64,000 bases of DNA, from contig NC_081411.1 in NCBI RefSeq assembly GCF_030272615.1, positions 830,202,160 through 830,266,159 on the forward strand. Direction: 5' to 3'. The notes under the pieces are model-generated. The model had not been told where the DNA came from and made no database searches. It was given only the letters and a program-made list of their open reading frames with translations. Below, piece after piece: positions 8,589 to 20,147 of this stretch (the first letter of the stretch is position 1; each line of letters opens with the position of its first letter). Position numbers and translations under genes: made by a program. The DNA is from Cryptomeria japonica. Lineage: Eukaryota; Streptophyta; Pinopsida; Cupressales; Cupressaceae.

Positions 8589-10238
8589 TGTGTAGGGGAC
8601 AAAGTGAGACTAAGTATGGAAACCCTAATCCAACTCTCATACACACTCACGGAATATGAAAGAGCCTAGGGACGTAACACACATCAGCTACTTCTTATGA
8701 GAAAGAGAGAGACATGGATTATCTCTTAGGTTTTATATTCCTTTGCTATAAATGAGAGAGAGGAATGATGCAAAATGCAACCTAACCTAGAATGAAAGTA
8801 AGCAAGAAAACCTTAATATGAGAATGCAGATCAAAGAAAAATTGATACACTGCTAAAATGTATAGATTAGAAGGAAAAATTAGAGGTGCACCTGTGTCTA
8901 AAATCTGAGTAGAAATGTCTGGGACTAGGGTGACATGCGATAGTATTGATTCTGAACTTCGGAAGCTACAACTGACAGGAGGGATTCTTGAGCCTGCAAA
9001 TTATTGTCTTGCTAAGTCCTATTGACAGAGGGAAAGACCATGGTGCCATGCCACTATCCTGGGCTAGAACAGGGCACTATGCCCCTTTCCTTAGGGTTTT
9101 TTCCAAGATTTGCAACCAAGAACTATTCTTATATACTCTTCTGATCCTGAAACTTCTAGCGATGCTCAAATCCAAATCTCCACCTGAAGCCGAAAAAGGG
9201 ATTTTGGGGTGGCTATATAGGGTTTTTCCTTAGTGAAATCCCTGTGTTAGTGAATTCCACTTCCATGAATAGTTGATAATGTACTAAAAATGTGTGTGCA
9301 AGAACCTTGTGTGTGTGAAAGATCCCAAGAATGAAAGTAAACAACCCAGAGCAACCATAAAGAGTAAAACCTAACTGCTTATAATTGACAAAGTAAATGC
9401 TCTATATCCACAATTCAAAGTGATCTAAAGAATGAATATGAATAAAAATATAGCTAATGCAAAGACATGAAACCATACCCAACCCCAAGGGAGAGGTACA
9501 AGCCAGTCGTCAGTCAGTGATCTCTGATTGTTCTTCAACATCTTTAAAAGCCCCCAATGGATAAAATGATGCTTGATGAATGCTTGATGGATGAATTTTG
9601 AATATTGTTGAAGACTTCAAAGATCTAGTCTTTCACTGCAATGAAGGTTCTTATGCTACAAAAACCTACTCTTAGATTCTTAGAAGAAGAACTCTTCAAA
9701 TGAAGAAAGAGTGCTCTTAAGTATGAAACCCTAGATCTTAATTTCATGTTTAGGCCAAGCTAGGATTTTAATTTCATGGTGATATTTTGGGGTTAAGCAT
9801 TATTATATCATAGGATTGTGCTCCCGAAATTTTGGGAAAAAATCCACGGACCATGTGAATTCTTGCCATGGTCTGACCAAATTTTCACCAAATTCTCGAG
9901 GCCATTAGATATGATGACATTAGAGTGCATCCAAAATTTATACTTGATTTCAAGATGATTTGATATGTGAAATTGGGCCTAAATTGTCAAAATAAGACAT
10001 AATTAGGGTTTATGATTAAATGACTCATTGGAGGAATAAGATGAAAAGGGGCACACTTAGGGTAAAGGGACCAAGTTTATAATATATAAAGTGATGAGAC
10101 ATGACCTTATATTTAATTAAATCAATTAATTAAATTCTTAAAGGGGATTTAGAAATGCAAGATGCAAGACACACTAAGGTAGGTGCTAACCTAAGTGTGA
10201 AATTGTACCACCCTAGCAAGGGTGTACAATTTACGACA
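8589..10238 (-). repeat. 5' LTR of A, 1650 bp
   Basis: In plus coordinates it runs from TGTGTAGGGG (8589) to TTTACGACA (10238), giving TG...CA ends on the minus strand. Its outer 90 bases (about 10150-10238) are the reverse complement of the first bases of the B LTR (13318 on), including GGTGGTACAATTTCACAC-type sequence. An open stretch inside (8988-9233) has no support as a gene. Confidence 0.75.
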
Positions 10239-10243
10239 CTAAA

Positions 10244-10285
10244 ATATATATATATATATACATATAGATATTTACATATATATAC

Positions 10286-10316
<31 letters not shown>

Positions 10317-10463
10317 TATATATGTATATATACATATATACATACACACACACACACACACATATATATATACACATGTAAATATGTATATGTATATATA
10401 TACACATACATATATCTCTCTATATATGTATACATATATACATATATACATATATATACATAC

Positions 10464-10497
<34 letters not shown>

Positions 10498-10562
10498 GTA
10501 TATATACATATATATACATACATATATATACATATATATGTATGTATATATATATATACATG
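10244..10562. repeat. TA/TATACA microsatellite, about 320 bp
   Basis: Continuous TATATATACA/TATGTA repeats with an embedded (CA)n run near 10343-10362. Long open frames on both strands here encode only Tyr-Ile runs and are not genes. It lies next to the outer edge of the A LTR. Confidence 0.95.
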
Positions 10563-10778
10563 ATGTGATGCATTATTTTTGTGTTGGTATGTTTTTTAAT
10601 GTTTTTATGGTGCTTATATATATAACAATGTAATCAATATGATAATGTAGTCTATGCATGATGCTTATGGTATGGATACATGTTAATGGTGATCTATGAT
10701 TTCTTATGTGATGCAATGAAATATATACATGATGTGATGCATTTATTATTATTTTTTTATATACTTATGTTATTGTCA
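10563..10778. other. Unassigned AT-rich spacer between A and K
   Basis: No gene. Words such as GATGCTTATGGTATGGAT and ATACATGATGTGATGCA resemble the noncoding stretch of F around 34200-34450, so this may be a fragment of a Tat-like 3' region into which K inserted. The resemblance is weak and judged by eye. Confidence 0.3.
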
Positions 10779-11904
10779 TGTCATAAAATTGCAACCCTAC
10801 CAATTTTAACCACATTTGAGGTCTTCACCTTGGCGATGAAATCTTCCTTCCCAAATGAGACCTCTTTCTACACTTTCACCTGAAAGCCTTCCCTATTTCT
10901 ACCTCTGGACCCTGTTCAGGCCCCAAGATAGGGCCCCAAGATAGCTCCCTCTAGTCCTATCTGCATTTTGAGATTCCAAATCTCCCTGATGTCAGCCTTT
11001 AGTGAGATGAATTAATCTTCTAAGGCATGTATAAAAGGGATTTGGTCCTCTCATTTGCATATACAACAAATAGATGAATAGGCGAGATAGAAAATACATG
11101 AATAGGTGGTACACAAAATACATGATAGGAAAAATTCAAGTGAAAGTTTTTCATTATCAAGCATACAAGAGTTCAAATCTTCTTCATTCATCCATTGGAG
11201 CAACATTACAACATTCATTAAGCATGTGTGTGTGTGTGTTAGGTTTTTTTCATGTTACATTCCACTTCATACAACATTTGTGATTACATTCAAGAAGAAA
11301 GGCAACCATCATCAACAAATTGCAGATCTACTAGGTATACATTTCCATTATTTACATTCAACCATTTGCAATTGCTTTCTTTCAAGGTTGATTCCTCAAC
11401 TGGGGTTTGACTAAGGCAAACCCTATCCACAAACCTTCTTCACTTCTTTTCTATGTGTAGGTTGTAGGTGTGTGGATGTATTTTTATATTTGGACTCCAT
11501 TTACAGAGGCAAAAAAATCATTTTTCGTTTCGTAGATTTTTCGGAGGACCGTGTGCACTTTCAACATGGTTCCAATAAATTTACTCCAAATTTACAGGGA
11601 AGATCCGTATCAGTCTAAATATCTAATATCCAAAGTTACAATGTGATCCAGAACCAATAGCTCCCCATTTCACTCATTTTATCTCTCTTTTCTACATAGT
11701 CAACAAGCCAACTTTCTCACTTACAAAAGAGGGCAAATCACACTTCAACCCTTGCAATCCACTTGGAATTCACATCCTTGTTTTTCTTGGATTTGGATCT
11801 AGTGGATTCAAGCTCCTCTTTTGAATGTAAAGTTCTCCCAATTGAAAACCATCCTAGTGACTTCCTAGGTGGGGAGTCACTAAGGTTCAATTTTCCACTT
11901 TACA
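10779..11904 (+). repeat. 5' LTR of K, about 1126 bp
   Basis: It starts TGTCATAAAATTG and ends CTTTACA. The segment GGGGTTTGACTAAGG near 11401 also occurs in the B LTR near 14341, supporting homology. A (TG)n run lies at about 11225-11240. Confidence 0.65.
11030..11038 (+). promoter_or_regulatory. TATA box in K LTR
   Basis: TATAAAAGG in the middle of the LTR, about 250 bases from its start, is a plausible core promoter for the element transcript. Confidence 0.4.
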
Positions 11905-11907
11905 TTT

Positions 11908-11923
11908 TGGTGAACCCGACATC
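11908..11923 (+). other. Primer binding site of K
   Basis: TGGTGAACCCGACATC lies three bases after the LTR end. It is nearly the same as the B site (TGGTGAACCCGATGTG). The matching tRNA is not identified. Confidence 0.6.
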
Positions 11924-12817
11924 TTACACATTAATTCTGACTTCTCATTATTAGACATGATTAAGTGTAATTTTAATTTCAAATTTTCATTTCCAAGTTT
12001 GATCTATTTGCAAGTTTTAGAGGTTAATTGCATCAAAACCCTAATTTTTTATTTTGAGGAAATTAAGCTTGTGAAGTGTAAAATTTTAATTGCTTGTTTC
12101 AGATTTGATTTCTATTTCAAAATTCTAACTCAAATATGTCTTTTTCTTCTGAAAATTCAGTGGTTAAAAAGAAAAACCCTAATTTTTAAGATCCTTCTAT
12201 TTTCGATCATTGACTTTTTATTTGACCAATCTAGACATCTCCAAAACAGCTATTTTTTTTGATCTTGCAATAAAATCATAATATCTATCATCCCTGAAAT
12301 TTTTTAAAAAATTTGGTCAAACCATGTGCACTTTCAACATGGTCCCTGGCTTTTTTCCTGAAATTTTGAGAGATGGAATTGACTATATTTTTCTGCTTAA
12401 ATCCATAAAATTGGTGTACTTTATCAATTTTAACACCTACTAAGGTCAAACACAAATTCAAATTTTAAATTAATTTTCATAAACAGGTCCTAGTTTTAGA
12501 TCTTCTTTTCCAGCAAATTACAATTTTAATTAAGAGGCTTTCAATGGAAATTAATAAATTGGATTTACTTGCTCTTCCGCATATGCTTACATTGTTTTTC
12601 ACATATATTTATTACAACCATGTGTTAGATAAGGGTTTCTTTCATTTCATGTTACTTCTCTTCATTCATAGCACTTGGTCATATTATGTTGTTAGGATTT
12701 CAAAATTATCTCCTTTTCAATTAGATCTCAAAGATTTCATGTATCATTTATGTTGAATTATGGTGATGTTGTTAACAAAATAAATTTTCTATGTTAATCA
12801 CATTAAAATTTTTTGTA

Positions 12818-13317
12818 GATCCTAACCCTTATATCTCTCCTAGGGTATCTTGTGTGGATAAGATAAGACTTAATTCTTTAACCAATGATCTCTTAAAAAA
12901 AGAGCAAGCATTGGAAAGTGACAAGGACCCATCTTATTCTACACATACCCTTGAGCAAGGGGGGGCAAAATCAAAACATTAACATTCTTACATCTTTATA
13001 TCCTCCTTATTCTCCTAAGACCTATCTTAAACATCAAAGTATACATAGGGAGGATGATGTCATGCATTTTATTCATGCTCTTTCCCCTTGCATAGAAATA
13101 ACTAAAAATAAGCTTCTAGATGATGAAGATGTTCATCCCCAATATCCCACAAAGGATAAGCTTGATAAAGGAAAGGAGATTTTCATTTAACATGATACTC
13201 CTTCATCTACGAATCCTTTTCTTCCCCCTTACACATCAGATTTCAAATAAATTCATGACCCTATTCCTCAATCTAGTCAATTGCAACAATATTATAATTG
13301 TTTCTTTTGTATTGTAG
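12818..13317 (+). pseudogene. K: acidic N-terminal polyprotein remnant
   Basis: Overlapping open stretches in shifted frames (12791-12982 and 12918-13190) give a hydrophilic protein with LKKEQALESDKDPSYSTHT and later HREDDVMHFIHALSP, LLDDEDVHPQYPTKDKLDKG. The style (Pro-Lys, Asp/Glu-rich, repeated DED/DDV blocks) is that of the B N-terminal region. At least one frameshift near the G run at 12958-12966 breaks it. It ends where B inserted. The leader from 11924 to 12817 is AT-rich and holds no gene I can support. Confidence 0.4.
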
Positions 13318-14570
13318 TGTCATAAATTGTACACCCTTCCTAGGGTGGTACAATTTCACACTTAGGTTAGCACCCTCCTTAGTGTGTCTTCCATATTACA
13401 TTTCTAATTTTACTTTAAGAATTTAATTAATTAATTTAATTAAATCTAAAGTCATATTTCATCACTTCATACATCATAAAGTTGGGCCCTTTACCCTAAG
13501 TGTGCCCCTTTTTATTTTATTCCTCCAATAAATCATTTAATCATAAACCCTAATTATGACCTATTTTGACCTTTAAAGCCCAATTTTTCATATCAAAAAA
13601 CCTTGAAATTAGCTGTAACTTTGTGATTTGCTCTAATATCATCATATCTAATGACCTTGAAAATTTGGTGAAAAGTTGGTCGGACCGTGGCGGGAGTGCA
13701 CATGGTCCTCAGGTTTTTCCACAAAATTTCGGGAGCACAATTCTATGATATTATAATTATTAACCACAAAAGATTGGTGGGAAATTCAATTCCTAAATCA
13801 GCCTAAAGGCATAATTAATTTGAAATTAAGATCTATGGTTTTATACATAAGATCTCTCTTTCTTCATTTGAAGGGATGGATGGATCTTTTGAAGAATCTA
13901 AGAGCAGATTTTTGGAGCATAAGGAGCCTTCTATGTAGTGAAAGAGAAGCCTATGTGGAGTCTTCAATGAAATTCAATAACATTCATCAAGAATTTGTCA
14001 AGCATTCATCATCAATTAGGAGCCTTGAAGACATTAAAGAATAATAGGAGATCTAGTGGCAATATCTCTCCCTTGGGGATTGGTATGATTTCATGTTATT
14101 TTCATGTCTTTATATGAGATTCTTTACATCTATTTTCATATTTACATTCACGATTTAGATCATTTAGCATATTTGGTTTGAAGCATTCTCATTTACATTC
14201 ACATTTATATTTAGAGTTTACTCTCATGCATAGGGTAGCTCTAGTTTCTTTCATTGTAGGATCTTGCATATACACAAGGTTCTAGCACACACATTTTTAG
14301 TATATTATCAGCTATTTGTGGAGGTAGAAATCACCAACATGGGGGTTTGACTAAGGTAAAACCCTATATAGCCACCTAAACCTTCCCATTTCAGTTGTAG
14401 GTGTAGAAATAGACATCCAAAGGTAGTTTCAAATCTAGAAAAGGTATCAACACTACCCAAAAGTCTCGGAAGTGTAGAATTTGTCAAGGATAGGGGTGTG
14501 GCACCCTGGTCCCTTCAATTTGCAGTGTCTTAGATGTAGCCTCATGTCTACAAAAATAGGATAGTGGCAT
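13318..14570 (+). repeat. 5' LTR of B, left part (before D)
   Basis: It starts TGTCATAAATTGTACACCC, the inverse of the outer end of the A LTR. It is interrupted at 14570 by D; GGCAT at 14566-14570 is the TSD. Together with 27052-27402 the LTR would be about 1.6 kb, close to the 1650 bp of A. Open stretches inside have no gene support. Confidence 0.75.
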
Positions 14571-17500
14571 TGTAGTGCCCCACTAGGAACCCCAAAGGAA
14601 AACCCACAACAAGGGTGAAATAATTTTTTTTTAAAGTATAAACATAATAGGTGCATAACACACAACATGCATGATAACACAAGCAGAAGACTTACAAAAG
14701 AAGTCCTTAAGGGTTACCAACGAAGAATTAAAAGAAAAAGATCAATTCCACAATTAAGGTTAATCCAATAATCCATCATTAACTCAATGATCACAAGAAG
14801 CCATATGCAATAAAAGATTACACCATTGAAGATTGAAGGGATACAATATAATCTCTCTTCAATAAGCATGAACACATAACATAAAGAAAAGTGATAAATA
14901 ACATCCCAAACTTAGGATTACATTTCTCTTCCAATACAAGGCTTCTCAATATACATATAAAGATACAACTTAACCAAATACAAGGTTACAAAAATAATCT
15001 TTTGATATCCATGGATCTTTAATTGATCTGATTAGATAGATTGGTCTAATCCTTGAAAATATTCTACATTCTATTTTGCCATCTTGGATGGAATGGAAAA
15101 TAGGGTTGTTTTATCATTCCAAATCCAAATTATGAGAATGTGCACAACTCCTTTCCTGAACCAGGGTATTCATAGGAGAGGTTTGAAACCTATATAGAAA
15201 TATAGGTTTTTTTTTTCAAAATGTAGATGAGAGTTGAAAGATCCTTTAACTTTGTTGAATATAATGATAGAATGAATCACACTTTTACCACTAAACTATA
15301 CCCGCCATAATTTAATTATATCATACATGATACAATGACCACATTGGTCTCCAAATAATAAGAATCTCCAAACATGGGAAAGAGCATGAGCCACAAACCA
15401 CAGAAACACCTGCGAAGCCAATCCTCACATGAAGGTATGAACAAGAACATCCAATGGGAAGTGGCACTACCACCCAACCATGTAAATCGTAAAATGGAAT
15501 CACCCCACCGTACTAGGAGATAGTCGAGGACCCTCAAGAAAGAAAAAGCATGACATGGTCGACAAAACAATATGACTCCATGATAGCACCATATGACTCC
15601 ACAATATTCCTAGTGACTCAACATCACAAAAACACAAGTGACTCGATATCACAAAATAGAAGTGAACTGACATCACACACACAAGTGAACCTAAAGAGAG
15701 AGTGTCATCACATAGGTTACGATGGTTACTATGGTCGGCCTCCATAGGTCCCAACTCACGGTCCTAGTAACCTTTCCCAAACCTATGGCTCCAACTAAGT
15801 CTCATGCAGACACTACCAGCCTTTCATGAAGACAAGGTGGTTAGTTTGCCATTATAGGCCTTATCACTACATTATGAGCCTTAGTACAAGCACTCACCTA
15901 TGTGCAAGGTACAATATCTTTATTAATGATTGAGAACTACCCACTAATCAATTAATTAGATTAACACTTATTATCTTACTTCCATAGGGTTATCCTACCA
16001 ACCTCTTTGGGCGCAACCCCCATTTGAAAGCCATTCTCTCAAAGGACACTAAACAAACATGGTCACTCCACAAGGACCCCATGGTGAAGCAAACAACCAT
16101 AACACAACTATCTAGAAAAAAGTGGTCAAAACAAGGACATACTAACTCTTGGTTAACCATAAAGCAAAGACACTACATGGTTAAGACAATGAAGTCATCA
16201 TATATCACTTGGTTAAAGGTACCAAATATGCCACCATAGGACGGCTGAACCATAGACTAGAAATAACACAATATAACTCTTACAAGGAAAGCTAATTTCA
16301 CTAAGTCCACACTCAGACAATCTTTGAGAAAATCAACATCATAAGCACTTGCAACATCATTGATTGAAAATTAAATAAAACACTCTTTTACCATTCACAT
16401 CTATTCAGTTTCCAAATCAATATTCCATCAAGGATAAAATTCATGTCAAATACCCAACCGAATAAAAACATGAATTCCTAATAGGCATTTAATTCATTTC
16501 CAGAATATATATCCAAATTAACCAATTTGAATTACTAATTCATGCCTTGATTTCCAAAGATAACTTTATAAATCCAGTTAATAAAAATCACTTGAAAATC
16601 ACTGTTTTATTTAACATAAAAACCACTTTAAAAACAATTTATTTAATAAAAAATTAAAGTAATAACACATAGGAATTTGTACCGCTAAGGGTACAAGGTC
16701 ACACGGGGGTCGAGGTCAACATGCAGTAGTGCTGCTGTCGAGGCAATAGACACTACCTTCCGGTAGTACTGTTGTTGACCCGTAGAATGCCTACCGACCA
16801 GTAGTGCTGCTGTTGTCCAGTAGCAGACGCTACCGACCGGTAGCATTGCTACAAACTAGTAGCAGTCCTACCAACCGGTAGTACTAATACCGATCGGTAA
16901 TAGTTCTACCAACTGGTAGTACTAAACCATGTAGCAGTACTACTGACTGGTAGTACTGCTCCCTATGGGCAGTAGACACTTCCAACCCATGTGGTGGGAC
17001 TATCCTGCCACAGATTTAGGTAAGGTCCAAATTAATATAAATTCATACTTGTTAAGCATTTAAAAATCAACAAGATACTAATTATTTAAACATAAAAATG
17101 ATTCATTTCCAGATTGTTTCATGGGCACACACACACACACACTGCCAAGATCCAAAATTCAATGGATATTTACCAATACGATAAATGGTGAAATACAATC
17201 ACACAAGAACCCCAAATCTTGGGCAATAAGATAATAGGAAGCACACATAAAACTAAATCCAATTCATTCTATTCCAAATAGAAGAGGCAATCCAAGAAGT
17301 TGATTTTCAAGAATATAAAACATACAACAAATAGAGAAATGAACCATTTCTTTCCTATAAGAAGACATATGATATAAGCTTCACAAAATCAACAATAAAA
17401 GGAATTCCTTCTTCCATTCCAATAATTCCACAAGAATTTACAAGGAGATTTGCATCTTTTCAACACACAGGAAGCAACTGAAAAATCAAATTTAAATTTC

Positions 17501-18617
17501 AAAATAAGAGATTATCCAACCTGGAAGCAAACTAGAAGCAAAATGGTGGAAGAATCCTAGTCCTTGCAAACCAAATCAAATTCTAGCTCCTCCTTCAGAA
17601 TGTTTTACCAAATTTCTCTTCCCAATTTTCTGCCCTCCTCTTCCCGTGAATTTCCAGGAATATATGGGAAAATAATTCCAACCTAAACTTTCTAGGTTGA
17701 AAGTTTTTTCCACCAATCAGATTTTTCTTTTCCAAAAACAATTCTTTTCCAACAATTAAAATGCAAAAGTCAAATGGAAAGGTAAAAGGAAAAGCTTTTA
17801 TTAAATTTTCTATTTCCAAAATACTTTCTTTCAACATAAGCATTAATGCAACTTTACACAATGAAATAAGCCATTTAATCTAGTAAATCATTAATTTAAT
17901 TAAACCAATAATCTCAGAGCATAAAATTAACTAATTATGCCAACATAAGATAGCATCATCCATTCAATTAAATAACCATTTAGATGAACAAAAGCATGCA
18001 AATTAAAAAATGACCAAATGATGACTCACAAATGACCAAACCAAAGCACTATGAATTGCATACTGGCCAGATGGGAAAGACAACCGATTGAAAACACTCA
18101 CACGAGTGTAACTATGGGTTAAATTAGGGTCCAACAACTATCTCCTCCACTCCCATCAAACATATAAGGCACGCTTAGACCTGTGAAAGCAGGTGGAGTC
18201 GATACCCCATACCTACCTGGTACTTGTACCTACAATGTCCTGCACCAAAGAACCACACATGCATATAGACAAATATATATATATAGACATGAAACACACA
18301 TTGATGAAGGAGAATCATGACGTTCCCTGTCTCACCAGGGTGAGTGAAGGAAAATCATCTCTTCGCATCCCTTACACATGCAAACACGCAACACATAAAT
18401 AATGCATCGCACATATAAGGTAAGAGTGTTAGTCCATGATAATGATCCATAAAATAACATTAATCATAAGCACTGAGACACTGCATAAAATCATACACCA
18501 CAAATCTAGATAAAGCATGAAATAACATCACATAAAATCTGAATCAATATACAATAATGTTCCACTAAAGTCCATCAAAAACATACAAAAAGAGACTGAT
18601 CAAGGAGGGGTACTACA
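14571..18617 (-). repeat. 3' LTR of D, 4047 bp
   Basis: In plus coordinates it runs from TGTAGTGCCCC to GGGGTACTACA. It contains about 320 bp (roughly 15000-15315) and about 150 bp (roughly 18150-18300) that the other LTR lacks, and a short-palindrome minisatellite at 16720-16985. Open stretches inside (15316-15754, 16024-16239, 17595-17861 and others) recur as fragments in the other LTR and are not supported as genes. Confidence 0.9.
16720..16985. repeat. Palindromic GTAGTACTGCTACCGACCGG minisatellite in D LTR
   Basis: Loose repeats of about 18-22 bases built on CTACCGACCGGTAG and GTAGTACTGCTAC. Each unit is close to self-complementary (CTACC...GGTAG), so the array could fold into a series of short hairpins. 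It is GC-richer than the rest of the LTR. Confidence 0.8.
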
Positions 18618-18629
18618 TCCTCCCCCCCA
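18618..18629 (-). other. Polypurine tract of D
   Basis: On the minus strand TTGGGGGGGAGGA directly precedes the LTR start TGTAGTACCCC, giving the plus-strand primer and the element orientation. Confidence 0.85.
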
Positions 18630-18632
18630 AGC

Positions 18633-19249
18633 CTAGGCTTACTCTTGGAAGCCCAAAACATATAAGAATAAAGCTCTCTCATCTTCACTGCATCTTCCCA
18701 TGTCATTGAGGTCTCATCACTTGGGTCCCATAGGACCCTTACCTATTTGATGGTATGACCCTTGTGGGTCAAATCCCAATGCTAAAGAATGCACATGGGC
18801 TCCATGGAAAGCTTCCCATCCTCGACCTACAAAGTGTTCCAATGAAGAATATGGGTCACTTCAGGATGATAAGGTTGAACAACAGAAACATGAAAGACAT
18901 CGTGGATGCGAGATAGACTCGATGGAAAGGCAAGATGGTAGGCAACATGTCCTATCCTCTCAAGGATCTCAAAAGGGCCTACAAAATGAGGCACCAACTT
19001 AGAACCCTTTCCATAATGGATCAAACTCTTCCATGAAAGAACTCTCAAAAACACATGGTCACCAATAGAAAAATAAAGATCTACCCTATGGGCATCGGCA
19101 TACTTCTTCTGCCTATCCTGAGCAGCTACCAAATGCCCACAAATCTGCTCAACCTGTTGCTCTATCTCATGAAGAAATTCTGGGCCTAAACACACCCTAT
19201 CCTCCAATTGATCACAACTCAAAGGAGTACGGAAAGGATGACCATACAA
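18633..19249 (-). pseudogene. D: integrase C-terminal domain and chromodomain-like tail
   Basis: The minus-strand product of 19249-18827 starts with YGHPFRTPLSCDQLEDRVCL and contains RQKKYADAHRVDLYFSIGD, HVFLRV and PHFVGPFEILERIG, the usual integrase C-terminal segment of plant chromoviruses, ending RIHDVFHVSVV. Past a TAG the frame carries EPMCIL, then VRVLWDPSDETSMTWEDAVK and MRELYSYMF. This matches a chromodomain pattern (ILxxR...VxVLW...TWE...M), which in chromoviruses guides integration to heterochromatin. Two or more stops lie inside it. It ends just before the polypurine tract. Confidence 0.75.
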
Positions 19250-20147
19250 AGCTTAGAAGGGAGACATGCCTATAGAGCTATGATATCCATTGTTATAAGA
19301 AAACTCCACAAGGCAAACATATTCCTCCTAGCATGACTGTTGGTCCATAACATACATGCAAAGCATGTCCTCCAAAACCTGATTCACATGCTCAATCTGA
19401 TCATCGGTCTCTCGATGATAAGCTGAACTGAAGTTCAACTACATTCCCAAAGCATGCTAGAGTGAGGTCCACAAGGATGAAGTAAAGATAGGGTCTCTAT
19501 CATAAATGATCCGACTTGGGATCCCATGCAACCTCACCACATCTTCCAAGAAGACTCGTGCTACCACTGCTACTATATAAGAAGATTGAATAGAAACAAA
19601 ATGAGCAACTTTGGTTAATCTATCAACAATGACCATGATGGCATCATGATGACACGAAGAGACAGGCAACCCCACAATGAAATTCATGGAAATGATATCC
19701 CATTTCCAATCTGGTATCAATTAGTCTATAAAAGCCTCGCAGGGTGTTGATGCTCCGCCTTCACCTACTGACATTCCAAGCACTTTGATACAAAATCAAC
19801 AATGTCACATTTCATACCAACCCAATGATAAATCTGTCTAAGATCTGCGTGCATCTTCTTGACACCAGGGTGTGCCGAATAAGGTGCACGATGGGCCTCA
19901 GTCATGTCAAAATGTGAAGACCCTCCAAAGGAGGTACATAGATCCATCCAAGATGTCAAAGAAGACCATCTAACTCAAGAGTATATCCAGAATATCTACC
20001 CTCCAATGGTCTTCTAGACTCCGCCATGGCTCTAACATCTTGATACGAGGTGTCCTGAGGAAGAACTCCAAGAATTCTCTCACTCAAGTCCACACCAAGG
20101 GACAATGTTGCAACCTCATGTCGCCTACGGATCAAAGCATCTACCAC
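19250..20147 (-). pseudogene. D: integrase zinc-binding and core region, broken
   Basis: The minus-strand segments in order are AHRAPYSAHPGVKKMHADLR with IYHWVGMKCDIVDFVSKCLE (H2C2 zinc finger, 19959-19765); PDWKWDIISMNFIVGLPVSS and HDAIMVIVDRLTKVAHFV (core, first Asp, from 19720); GIPSRIIYDRDPIFTS (second Asp); and YHRETDDQIEHVNQVLED, where the catalytic Glu is kept. Many stops interrupt it, for example at 19457 and near 19260. It sits between RNase H and the C-terminal domain, in normal chromovirus order. Confidence 0.8.

Larger units (their letters stand above)
5898..10238 (-). mobile_element. A: Ty3/gypsy element of the VQGG/G-patch family, 5' half
   Basis: Minus-strand order from the right: 5' LTR (8589-10238), primer binding site, gag-side region with VQGG repeats, protease, G-patch, and the first part of reverse transcriptase, where element C is inserted. 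From 8487 down to about 5898 the coding lies in one single frame with about five stops, so decay is mild. The LTR end matches those of K and B (TGTCRTAAATTGTACACCC on the sense strand), so the three are one family. The flank right of the LTR begins CTAAA. Confidence 0.75.
10779..13317 (+). mobile_element. K: truncated gypsy element of the A/B family
   Basis: A 5' LTR, a primer binding site, a leader and the start of an acidic coding region on the + strand, cut at 13317 by insertion of B, a member of the same family. The LTR start TGTCATAAAATTGCAACCC and primer site TGGTGAACCCGACATC match B and A. The rest of K should lie beyond the right end of B, outside the window or unrecognised. Confidence 0.65.

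Noticed and set aside
10130-10573. Long open frames on both strands in the TA/TATACA repeat
   Set aside because: They encode only Tyr/Ile runs generated by the microsatellite. This is a codon artefact, not a gene.
14453-17861. Several 60-90 codon open stretches in the D 3' LTR
   Set aside because: They lie in LTR DNA, recur only as fragments in the partner LTR and carry no domain.
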